Source: Planctomycetaceae bacterium
GTDB taxonomy: Bacteria; Planctomycetota; Planctomycetia; Planctomycetales; Planctomycetaceae
Length of the DNA: 64,000 nt
Direction of reading: 5' to 3'
Assembly (NCBI GenBank): GCA_019636285.1
Contig: JAHBXV010000004.1
Coordinates: forward strand, 62,001-126,000
The notes below the pieces were generated by a model that searched no databases, had not been told where the DNA came from, and saw only the letters and a list, made by a program, of their open reading frames with translations. Positions 47,051-54,711 of the stretch are shown in pieces. Position numbers and translations under genes: made by a program. Within the stretch, counting starts at the first letter, position 1; each line of letters opens with the position of its first letter.

Positions 47051-48241
47051 ATGGAATGCGCTGTTGCCATCTCTGAAGATCGGAACCTGGAGATCGCCCT
47101 TTCCGAGGTCGTTCGTTCGCTGCAACAGCGTTCGCTCTCCGGCCCGATTTCGCTCGCGATGGTGTTCGTCTCACCCGCTTACGGTTCAGCGCTCGATGAC
47201 ATTCTGCCCGGCATTCAAAAGCTGCTGAACGCCGAACACGTTCTGGGTGCGACAGGGGAGACGATCATTGCCGATGGTCGCGAGGTCGAATCTTCCCCGG
47301 CTCTAGCGATCTGGGTGGGCACATTGCCTGGATCCCGGCTGACGCCCATTCGCGTGGAGTTCGAACAGACGGCCGATGGGATTGTCTGCCTGGGCTTGCC
47401 GGACGATTTGTTGCAGTTCGCCGATCCGGAACCGACCATTCTGCTGCTGGCGGAGCCATTCTCCTGTCAGCCACGGGTACTTCTGGACCTGTTGGAAAGT
47501 GAACTGCCGGAAACGGGCGTGATTGGCGGCTTGGCCAGCGGCGGAAACCCCGGCGAGAATCGGGTTCTCTTGGATGGCACGGTCTACGACACCGGGGCTG
47601 TTGGCCTGATTGTTCAGGAAGGGCCGAAGATTGACGCCGTCGTCTCTCAGGGAGCACGGCCAATCGGCCAACCCTTCGTGGTGACGCGGGCGGAACGACA
47701 CCTCATTTATGAACTGGGAGGAGTCCCTCCGCTGGAGCGGCTCAGCGAATTGTTTCCGAAACTCTCGGAACGGGACCAGCGATTGTTCGAAGAAGGACTG
47801 TTGTTTGGAATCGCCCGGACCGAGTACCGCGATCGCTTCGAGTCAGGCGATTTTCTCATCTCCAGCGTGATGGGAGCCGATCGCGAAACGGGGGCACTCG
47901 CCATCGGCAATTTGGTACGTGCCGGGCAAACGGTTCAGTTCCACCTGCGGGATGCCGACGCGGCTGATGTCGATCTCACGCGGTTGCTGGAAAACAATCG
48001 GCGAAAAGCGGGTTCGTGCCAGGGTGCCCTGCTCTTCAGTTGCAACGGTCGGGGGACGCGGATGTTTTCCGCCCCCGACCACGACGCGCGAGCCATCCAG
48101 GGAGTTTTTGGCCCCTTACCGCTGGCCGGAATGTTTGCCCAGGGCGAAATTGGGCCCGTCGGCGGCAGGAACTACGTTCATGGCTTTACGGCGAGCGTGG
48201 CCTTGTTTCGTGACCGCGCGGTCGATGAACCGACTGGCTAG
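47051..48241 (+). CDS. FIST domain protein
   Basis: A 396-residue protein with the FIST N domain (about residues 30-200) and FIST C domain (about 215-375). Signatures are LGATGETIIADGREVE, TGVIGGLASGG and, at the end, ALLFSCNGRGTRMF with GMFAQGEIGPVGG. FIST domains are proposed small-ligand (amino acid) sensors in signal transduction. There is no other domain and no membrane segment, so it would be a cytoplasmic sensor that needs a partner. The ATG at 47051 lacks an obvious Shine-Dalgarno site; 46955 is an in-frame alternative but overlaps the divergent gene's leader. Confidence 0.85.
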   Translation: MECAVAISEDRNLEIALSEVVRSLQQRSLSGPISLAMVFVSPAYGSALDDILPGIQKLLNAEHVLGATGETIIADGREVESSPALAIWVGTLPGSRLTPIRVEFEQTADGIVCLGLPDDLLQFADPEPTILLLAEPFSCQPRVLLDLLESELPETGVIGGLASGGNPGENRVLLDGTVYDTGAVGLIVQEGPKIDAVVSQGARPIGQPFVVTRAERHLIYELGGVPPLERLSELFPKLSERDQRLFEEGLLFGIARTEYRDRFESGDFLISSVMGADRETGALAIGNLVRAGQTVQFHLRDADAADVDLTRLLENNRRKAGSCQGALLFSCNGRGTRMFSAPDHDARAIQGVFGPLPLAGMFAQGEIGPVGGRNYVHGFTASVALFRDRAVDEPTG

Positions 48242-48322
48242 CCCGCACAGAGCCTTGCAAACCACCTGAGTGTTTGAGACGCCCTGACGGTTCTGGACCG
48301 TTGAGCACGAATATTGGGATGA

Positions 48323-49255
48323 ATGGTTTTGGGACTGATGACAAGCCTTGCCGATCCTCGGTTGCCACGCGGCGCGCTGGTTTCGATTGGCAATTTCGAT
48401 GGAGTTCACGCGGGCCATGCGATCCTGCTTAGGAGGCTGGTCGAGCTCGCGCGGGCTGCCGGGCGAGCGAGCCTGGTCCTGACCTTCGAGCCGCATCCAT
48501 TGACCATTCTGCGCCCCGGCGCGATCCCGCCGCGACTGACGACTCCCCAGCAGAAAGCCGAGTTGATGGCGCGGCTTGGCGTCGATGAAGTGCTCGCCTA
48601 TCCGACGTCGCCTGAATTGTTGTCGATGTCGGCTCAGGAGTTCTTTCACGAAGTCCTTGTGGGGCAACTCGCGATCGCGGGATTGGTCGAAGGACCGAAT
48701 TTTCTGTTCGGCGCGGGTCGGCGTGGCGATGTGGCCCTGCTGAAGACGCTGTGCGCGGACAGCAGGATGGTGTGCCATGTCGTGGACCCCGTCCAGGTCG
48801 ACGGCGAGTGGATTTCGTCTTCGAGCGTGAGGCGAGCCCTGTCGGAGGGGAATGTCGAAACAGCGAACCGATTGTTGGGACGCCCCTATCGACTGGCGGG
48901 CCGGGTGGTGAGTGGTGCCCGGCGCGGACGCACGATTGGCTTCCCCACCGCGAATCTGGCTGAGATCGAGACGGTGATCCCGAGGGACGGCGTTTATGGC
49001 GGTGTCTCGACCGTCGCGGGAGTCCGCTATCCCGTTGCCATGAACATTGGCGCCAATCCCACGTTTGGCGAGGCCGTTGCGAAAGTCGAACTCCATCTGG
49101 TCGGCTACGCGGGCGATCTCTATGGAAGCGTCCTGGAAGTCGACTTTCTGGGCCGTCTGCGCGACACCCAATCGTTCTCTTCGCTTGATGACCTCAAGGC
49201 GCAGTTGGAACGCGACGTGATCGCGGCGACGCAACTCGCCGAACGGCAGCCCTAA
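48323..49255 (+). CDS. ribF: Bifunctional riboflavin kinase/FAD synthetase
   Basis: A 310-residue RibF. The N-terminal adenylyltransferase domain has GNFDGVHAGHAILL at about residues 23-36, with TFEPHP and the EGPNFLFGAGRRG loop. The C-terminal kinase domain has GRTIGFPTANL, RDGVYGGV and MNIGANPTFG, with the catalytic Glu in VELHL. It phosphorylates riboflavin to FMN and adenylates FMN to FAD. The ATG at 48338 is a possible alternative. The FIST gene ends 82 bases upstream on the same strand. Confidence 0.93.
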   Translation: MVLGLMTSLADPRLPRGALVSIGNFDGVHAGHAILLRRLVELARAAGRASLVLTFEPHPLTILRPGAIPPRLTTPQQKAELMARLGVDEVLAYPTSPELLSMSAQEFFHEVLVGQLAIAGLVEGPNFLFGAGRRGDVALLKTLCADSRMVCHVVDPVQVDGEWISSSSVRRALSEGNVETANRLLGRPYRLAGRVVSGARRGRTIGFPTANLAEIETVIPRDGVYGGVSTVAGVRYPVAMNIGANPTFGEAVAKVELHLVGYAGDLYGSVLEVDFLGRLRDTQSFSSLDDLKAQLERDVIAATQLAERQP

Positions 49256-49276
49256 AGACTTTCGTTCGCGTGAACG

Positions 49277-50320
49277 TCAGTCGGCCGCTGGGCGAGCCAG
49301 TACCGCGTTGCCGCCGGTCCACGATCGTCGCCACTGGTTGATGCGCAGCAGTTGCCCGCGCGGCGAACGGTCGGAAAAGTGCGTCAGCCGCGAGACCGAT
49401 CGTTGCCCGACGTCGTACTCAGCGAACAGGCTCGCGTCGCTGGCCGAAATGAGGTATTCGACATCGCCCAGGTCGGCCCCCGACTGGATCATTCCGGCAG
49501 CGAGCGTGTTCCGGTAGAGATCGTCCGGATGCGGTTCCCAGCCGGTTGCGACAACCTGCAACAGGCCTTTTCGCTGGACCGAGAGCGAGAATCCCCGCAC
49601 CTGGCCACGGCGCTGCACCACGCACAGGTCGGCCATCCCTTGGCGGCACGCCAGTTCGTATAGATCCTGAAGATATCGGGCTTCGGTGAATGGCAATTCG
49701 GGAATGGTTGCCAGGCACTGGGCCGCTTCCCCGCGATGGTGGCCTTCCGTGCCGACCTCGGATTCGCTGGGCCGGTTGCGGCAGAATGTCATGTCGGCCG
49801 GCAGACGTGTCGAGGACAGCGTACCGGCGGTTTGCGGGTTGAGTTCAAACACGTCGTGCCACGGGCGCGAGAGCGCGGGCAGACCGGCGAGTCCCAGGCT
49901 GTTGGCCGTTCGTCCGCGGTCAAGTCCCGTGTCATCAATGCCGCGAAGTTCCAGAATCTCCCAGTCGCGGGGGGCATCGCGAAGATACTGCAAGGCGCCG
50001 TAGAGCGCGGCGGTCTGGCTGGAACCGACCACGCCGCTGGTGAGCTCGTAGCCATCGCTGGCATACATCAGGGCAGAAAGCCGGCCGAGCGATGTCTCGA
50101 GACGCCGCGCGACGAGGGGGACAATTCCAGTTGGCTTTCCGGCAACGGTCACCAGCAGCACGCGCGGGTCGCGTTCACCGTCGAAGCGTCGCTGTTGGAG
50201 CAGGAACCAGTCGAGGCTGCGAAAGAAAGGAACGCCGGGAGTTCGATCCAGCAGCGACTGCCATTCGCGCCGGCAGGCTTCCAGCGAGTCGACCGTGCGA
50301 AGTTCGCTGACGACAATCAT
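49277..50320 (-). CDS. GNAT-like acyltransferase (CelD/BcsL, BioF2-like)
   Basis: A 347-residue protein with the layout of the CelD/BcsL-type acetyltransferase-like family (Acetyltransf_6): an early EWQSLLDRTPGVPFFRSLDWFLL block, a middle acyltransferase fold, and a late GFSLSVQRKG...ATGWEPHPDDLYRNTLAAGMIQ segment. Relatives act in polysaccharide export or FemAB-like aminoacyl transfer; the substrate here cannot be given. The ATG at 50320 yields MIVVSELRTV; a TTG at 50347 is an alternative. It is convergent with ribF. Confidence 0.72.
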   Translation of the reverse strand: MIVVSELRTVDSLEACRREWQSLLDRTPGVPFFRSLDWFLLQQRRFDGERDPRVLLVTVAGKPTGIVPLVARRLETSLGRLSALMYASDGYELTSGVVGSSQTAALYGALQYLRDAPRDWEILELRGIDDTGLDRGRTANSLGLAGLPALSRPWHDVFELNPQTAGTLSSTRLPADMTFCRNRPSESEVGTEGHHRGEAAQCLATIPELPFTEARYLQDLYELACRQGMADLCVVQRRGQVRGFSLSVQRKGLLQVVATGWEPHPDDLYRNTLAAGMIQSGADLGDVEYLISASDASLFAEYDVGQRSVSRLTHFSDRSPRGQLLRINQWRRSWTGGNAVLARPAAD

Positions 50321-50585
50321 GGGACAGCTTCGGGAGAGCTCGGGCAAAAATGAACGTCACCCGATGACTATGCAGTCCGAGTACCACGCCCCGGAAATTC
50401 TTCCACGAATGTTTCAAGTCGTGCGGCGTTCCCCGTTTCGTGCAAGACGGTCAATCAAATCTGAACGAACGGACGTTGTGCGATTGCACGGCGCCGTGGC
50501 CCGGCGTCGACAGGCAGGAACCGACCCTCGATTCGTCACCTTCGCGAGAATCGCCACGACCTGATTCGGTACCTGACCGCGCGGA

Positions 50586-52628
50586 CTACTTGAGCGCCTC
50601 GGCCACTGCGGCTCGCACGGCCGGGCGTTCGTCATCCTTGAGGGCTTGAATCGCTTCTCGAACATCGGGGCGGTCGCCCGCGTTTCGGTCCAGCGAACGA
50701 ATCAGTTCCACGACCGCCTGCTCGCGCGAAGCGACCAGGGCTTCCAGAAGCAGAGGCGTCAGGACTTTGACCTGTTCCTTCGTGGGGGCGATTTCGAGCA
50801 GTGCCCACGCCGCCACGGTTCGGGGAGCCGGGCGGTCGGAGGCGATGAGTCGCTGTAAAGCGGGAACGGCAGGACGAGCCTGTTCTCCGATCCGGCCGAG
50901 CGCGACGCCCGCGCTCATCTGCCAGGGGGCTCCGTCTTCGGCGACCGCTTCCGTCAACAGGGGAACAGCGGACGCGGCCGCGGGGCCCAGCATGGCAATG
51001 GCTCGCAGAGCGGCCTCGGCTTCAACCGGCGCTTCAGCACGCTTTTTCACCAGTTCGGTCAGCTCGGGAAGCGCGGCTGCCGCCGAGGGGCCGAACAGGC
51101 CGATTGCCTCGCAAGCCATGGTGCGAACATGGGGCTCAGGGCGCTTCAGCGCTTCCCGCAGCAGGGGCAATGCCTCTTCGCGGATCTGCTGATCGTCGGG
51201 CTTTGCCTGTAACTCGCCGGCCGCGACCGCGATGCGGACAAGTTGGTCGTCGTCCGTGCGGAACTTGGCGGCTTCCGCCAGCGCGGCCGGAGTGCCAATT
51301 GAACCAAGTGCATAGGCGGCGGCCGCTCGTCCCTTGTGAGTTTTCGTCGCCAGCACCTTGGCAAGTTCGGGGATCGCGCTCCCGGCCGAGGTTCCGCAAC
51401 GCGCCACGATCAGGCAGGCGAGGCGAGCCATCGTGTCGTCGCTACTGGTCAAAAACGGTTGGATTTCGGGAAGTGCCTTTTGAGCAGACGGGCCCATTCC
51501 CTCGAGAATTTCCAGGGCCAGCAATCGATAGTCCTTGGACTTGAGCAGTGGAACAACGACCGGGACCGCCGGCTCGCCGACCTGCATGAGAGCGTGGGCG
51601 GCACTCACCGCGACGGCGCCGTCGGAGTCTTTTAGACAAGCTGTCAGCCGATCCAGGACGGCAGGAGAGTGATTCTTGCCCTCAGCGAGCGCCGCGACCG
51701 CGGCCAGACGAATTGAGACATCTTTGTCGTCGAGCGCCGTCCCGAGAGCGGTGAGAATCTTTTCATCGGGTTCGCACGTTCCCAGCGCGGCGATCGACGC
51801 CGCGCGAACCGAAACATCGGAATGTTTCGTCAGTGCCAGTAGTCGCGCCTGACTGGCGTCATCGCACGCCCGCAATTGCTCCAGGGCAATCGCCGCCCGC
51901 CGCAGCAGCATGGGATTGTCGCTCGAGAGCAGCGAGGCGAAGTCGATCGCTTCATGGCGTCCCAGCGGACCAAACTGAATGATGACGTCGAGCGCTGCCA
52001 TCTGTCCCTGAGCACTCAGCGTCGGCAGCTTCGTCGCGATGGCTGGCAAAGCCGCGGGGCCAATATCCAGCAGGGCCCAACTGGCTTCGGAGCGTGTGGC
52101 CGACTGCGTGGCATTCAGTCCATCGACCAACCGGGCGATAATTTCCTCGTTCCGGTCGCCCAGCCGATAGAGCGCGCGGAGGGCGGCCATTTCCACGGCC
52201 GGTGAGCAGGTTTCCAGTGCCGAGCGAATCGCTCCCGAGGCGGTCTTTGCCTCAGGGCCAATCTGGCGGAGGGAATCAATAACCGCGTGCTGAACCAACG
52301 GACTGGCGTCCGAGAGACGCTTGGTCAGTTCGGGAACCGCTTTCACGGCAGCCGGACCAATCCGGCCGATAGCCGTTGCGGCTTCAAAGCGGATCGTCGT
52401 CGACTCGGAACTGAGTAACGGAATCAGTCCGGGCACCAGACGCGGGTCGCCGAGGCTGGCGGCTTCTTCGATGGCTGCCAGACGCGCGGCCTCCGTGAGT
52501 TCCGGCTGGCCTAATTGCGCGAGCACTTCGTCAACCGGAGCGGCCCCCACCAGGCGAGTGGTTCCGCAGGCCAGCAGCAAACCCAACAGACACGATCGGC
52601 TCAATTTGAAGCGGCAGTCGGAAATCAT
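50586..52628 (-). CDS. Exported HEAT-repeat protein
   Basis: A 680-residue protein. After a signal segment (LSRSCLLGLLLACGTTRLVGA), nearly the whole length is HEAT/PBS-lyase-like helical repeats. About 16 copies of a 35-40 residue unit are recognisable by the pattern AVPxLxxLLxxxDxxxRxxAAxALGxIG. These form superhelical protein-binding scaffolds. Planctomycetes export many of them with unknown partners. The signal contains a Cys that could be a weak lipobox. The ATG at 52628 is preferred, since the preceding frame is non-hydrophobic and unlike the family. Confidence 0.85.
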   Translation of the reverse strand: MISDCRFKLSRSCLLGLLLACGTTRLVGAAPVDEVLAQLGQPELTEAARLAAIEEAASLGDPRLVPGLIPLLSSESTTIRFEAATAIGRIGPAAVKAVPELTKRLSDASPLVQHAVIDSLRQIGPEAKTASGAIRSALETCSPAVEMAALRALYRLGDRNEEIIARLVDGLNATQSATRSEASWALLDIGPAALPAIATKLPTLSAQGQMAALDVIIQFGPLGRHEAIDFASLLSSDNPMLLRRAAIALEQLRACDDASQARLLALTKHSDVSVRAASIAALGTCEPDEKILTALGTALDDKDVSIRLAAVAALAEGKNHSPAVLDRLTACLKDSDGAVAVSAAHALMQVGEPAVPVVVPLLKSKDYRLLALEILEGMGPSAQKALPEIQPFLTSSDDTMARLACLIVARCGTSAGSAIPELAKVLATKTHKGRAAAAYALGSIGTPAALAEAAKFRTDDDQLVRIAVAAGELQAKPDDQQIREEALPLLREALKRPEPHVRTMACEAIGLFGPSAAAALPELTELVKKRAEAPVEAEAALRAIAMLGPAAASAVPLLTEAVAEDGAPWQMSAGVALGRIGEQARPAVPALQRLIASDRPAPRTVAAWALLEIAPTKEQVKVLTPLLLEALVASREQAVVELIRSLDRNAGDRPDVREAIQALKDDERPAVRAAVAEALK

Positions 52629-52823
52629 GAGTGTTGATCCACGGAGTGTGGTGGTTCGGCGCGGCGGCGACATGATTCTGGCAAACCGTGACGGCCGAAC
52701 TCGCGGATTGCCGTGATGATGACTAAACTCAGGATCGTCTTGTCCATCGTGATTCGCAAGCGTTCCCGCACGGCCGGCGAAATGATCTCCAATCTTCAGG
52801 AACATGCGGCAGAAGGCGGCACC

Positions 52824-53579
52824 ATGAAATTCTTCCTTTCAAACCGGGCCGCAACGAGAAGTGGCGGCACTCGACTGGCACGAACCGTATCACGGGCGTG
52901 GCGCTTGATCGTGCCGCTGGGACTTGTCGTGGGACTGGGGTCAGCCGTGCTGGCCCAATACGGCGACACCCGGGTCGGCTGGGGATTTTCGTCCCCCTGG
53001 GGTGGGTGGGGATGGAATTTCTCGGGACCGCTGGGGAGTACGCCAGCTGAGTCGTACGCGCGCGGCATGGCCGATCTGACGCGTGCCCAAGGCGAAGCGT
53101 ACGCGAATGCCGCGCGGGGAGCCATCGACTTCGAAGCCGCTCGTCAATCGTATATCCAGAATCAGCAATTGTGGCAGCAGACGATGCAGGAACGTCGTCG
53201 GATGGCGTTGTCCGAGCGGGAAGCCGACACGGCGAGGCGTCTGGCATCGCGCGACCGCTGGCTGGCCACGAGGCAATCGGCCGCGACGGAGTCGTTGAGC
53301 GAGGCGCGATTCGATAAGGATACGGGCCATATCGAATGGCCAACCGGCCTGCAAGGCGACGAATTCGCCGCGCAGCGCGATTCAATCGCGAGAGGGTTGG
53401 AAGTTCTCAGCCGGACATCGGGACATGGCGACACCGCGACCCACGTTGTCGAGCAGATAACTTCGCTCCAGGCCGATTTGAGGGCGAAGATCACTCAGAT
53501 GGACGCTGGCGAATACATCGAGGCGCGAAAGTTTCTCGAGAGCCTGCGCTCGCAAATTCAGCAACTCTTCCTTGGCTAA
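52824..53579 (+). CDS. Exported protein of unknown function
   Basis: A 251-residue protein. The ATG at 52824 has AGAAGG upstream. The long signal region ends LIVPLGLVVGLGSAVLAQYG. The mature part opens with a Gly/Trp-rich patch (VGWGFSSPWGGWGWNFSG), then becomes a long Ala/Arg/Glu/Gln-rich helical segment, probably coiled coil, to the end. I do not recognise it; the type is common in planctomycetes. It is followed after only 19 bases by fhcC, which may share its transcript. Confidence 0.68.
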   Translation: MKFFLSNRAATRSGGTRLARTVSRAWRLIVPLGLVVGLGSAVLAQYGDTRVGWGFSSPWGGWGWNFSGPLGSTPAESYARGMADLTRAQGEAYANAARGAIDFEAARQSYIQNQQLWQQTMQERRRMALSEREADTARRLASRDRWLATRQSAATESLSEARFDKDTGHIEWPTGLQGDEFAAQRDSIARGLEVLSRTSGHGDTATHVVEQITSLQADLRAKITQMDAGEYIEARKFLESLRSQIQQLFLG

Positions 53580-53598
53580 TCGCGAGTCGCTTGCCGCC

Positions 53599-54417
53599 AT
53601 GCCCCTTGAGCTCACGCTGCGGAGCCGCCTCGAGGTTCCGCTCGACGTCGCCGATGTCCTGCTCTCTGCCTGTCGATCCCTTTCGGCGGACGATTGCGCC
53701 CGTCTGCCGGTCGTGCATGGCAATCGCGATGCCGAGTTGGGGGACTTCTTCATCGTCAGTGGATCGGCGACGGATGACAATACCGCCATCTGGTCGGGTG
53801 ACTTGTCCAAACTTCGTCGACTGGGCGAAGGACACGATGGCGGGACGCTGCGCGTCGAAGGCTCGGTTGGCCTGCATGTGGGCGCGAGAATGTCTGGCGG
53901 CACCATCGAGATTCTCGGCGACGCCGATGACTGGGCCGGGGCAGAAATGCGCGGCGGACGACTCATCGTGCGCGGATCCGTGGGACGATCGGCTGGCGGT
54001 GCCTATCGTGGGGCGACCAGCGGCATGCGCGGGGGAGAAATCTTCATTCACGGAAATGCGGGCGATGAACTGGGAAGCTGCCTGCGACGAGGATTCATCG
54101 CCGTCGCCGGTACGACCGGAGCGGTTGCCGGCTCGAACATGCTCGCCGGAACTCTGGTGCTCGCGGGGAAGGTTGGCTCCGGATTGGGTTTAGGCAATCG
54201 CCGGGGAACGATGGTGGTCCTGGGCGACCGCCCTTCCCTGCTCCCCACCTATCGGTATGCGGCTCGCTATCGCCCGGTGGTCACGCGGCTGGTGTTGCGG
54301 CACCTGCGCTCGCCGGGTTTTCCCCTGAAAGGCGTCGCCCCCGCGCCGGTCTTCGAGCGGTATTGCGGCGACCTCCTCGAAGGAGGACGTGGCGAGATTC
54401 TGCTCGCCTCCGCATGA
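53599..54417 (+). CDS. fhcC: Formylmethanofuran dehydrogenase/formyltransferase subunit C
   Basis: A 272-residue protein with the right-handed beta-helix of FwdC/FhcC and GltB-C domains. Repeats of the type GGxxxxxGxxGxxxGxxMxGG are clear at about residues 90-215 (ARMSGGTIEILGDADDWAGA, GGAYRGATSGMRGGEIFIHG, GLGNRRGTMVV). In the tetrahydromethanopterin C1 pathway FhcABCD hydrolyses formyl-H4MPT to formate; subunit C is structural. No fhcA, B or D is in the window. The ATG at 53599 fits the family better than the TTG at 53572, which overlaps the upstream gene. Confidence 0.85.
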   Translation: MPLELTLRSRLEVPLDVADVLLSACRSLSADDCARLPVVHGNRDAELGDFFIVSGSATDDNTAIWSGDLSKLRRLGEGHDGGTLRVEGSVGLHVGARMSGGTIEILGDADDWAGAEMRGGRLIVRGSVGRSAGGAYRGATSGMRGGEIFIHGNAGDELGSCLRRGFIAVAGTTGAVAGSNMLAGTLVLAGKVGSGLGLGNRRGTMVVLGDRPSLLPTYRYAARYRPVVTRLVLRHLRSPGFPLKGVAPAPVFERYCGDLLEGGRGEILLASA

Positions 54418-54446
54418 GCCGCTCTGTCTGTGCGACTGTTCCAGGT

Positions 54447-54687
54447 GGGGGCCACTGGCTTCGCCAGTGCATCTTGCTAGGACCGATCTACTTAACCCGG
54501 AGAAATCATCGAATTAAGGATGTTTGCCGTATGTTGTTTTGCTGAAATTATTGGGAGAAATCTCAGAAAAAGCCCCGCGAACAGTAACCCGAAGCGTCAG
54601 CGAGGGAAAGCACAGAACTACCCTCGCTGACGCTTCGGGTTACTAAATGACGCGGCTTAAGGCACACTGGCAAAGCCAGCGGCACAC
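54447..54687. repeat. Composite intergenic repeat: ACTGGC inverted ends around a perfect palindrome
   Basis: The outer arms (about 54447-54470 and 54661-54687) are inverted copies of the ACTGGC-family sequence seen at 3.4 and 14.3 kb. Between them, 54583-54606 and 54621-54644 form a perfect 24-bp inverted repeat (core CCCGAAGCGTCAGCGAGGG) around a 14-base loop. Translating through it gives the VTRSVSEG peptide that I recall as a common spurious ORF in planctomycete genomes. No transposase is present; it resembles a miniature, non-autonomous element. It may also terminate the convergent fhcC and cytochrome transcripts. Confidence 0.8.
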
Positions 54688-54711
54688 GACCCCTTAAGCC
54701 ATGACAACGCG

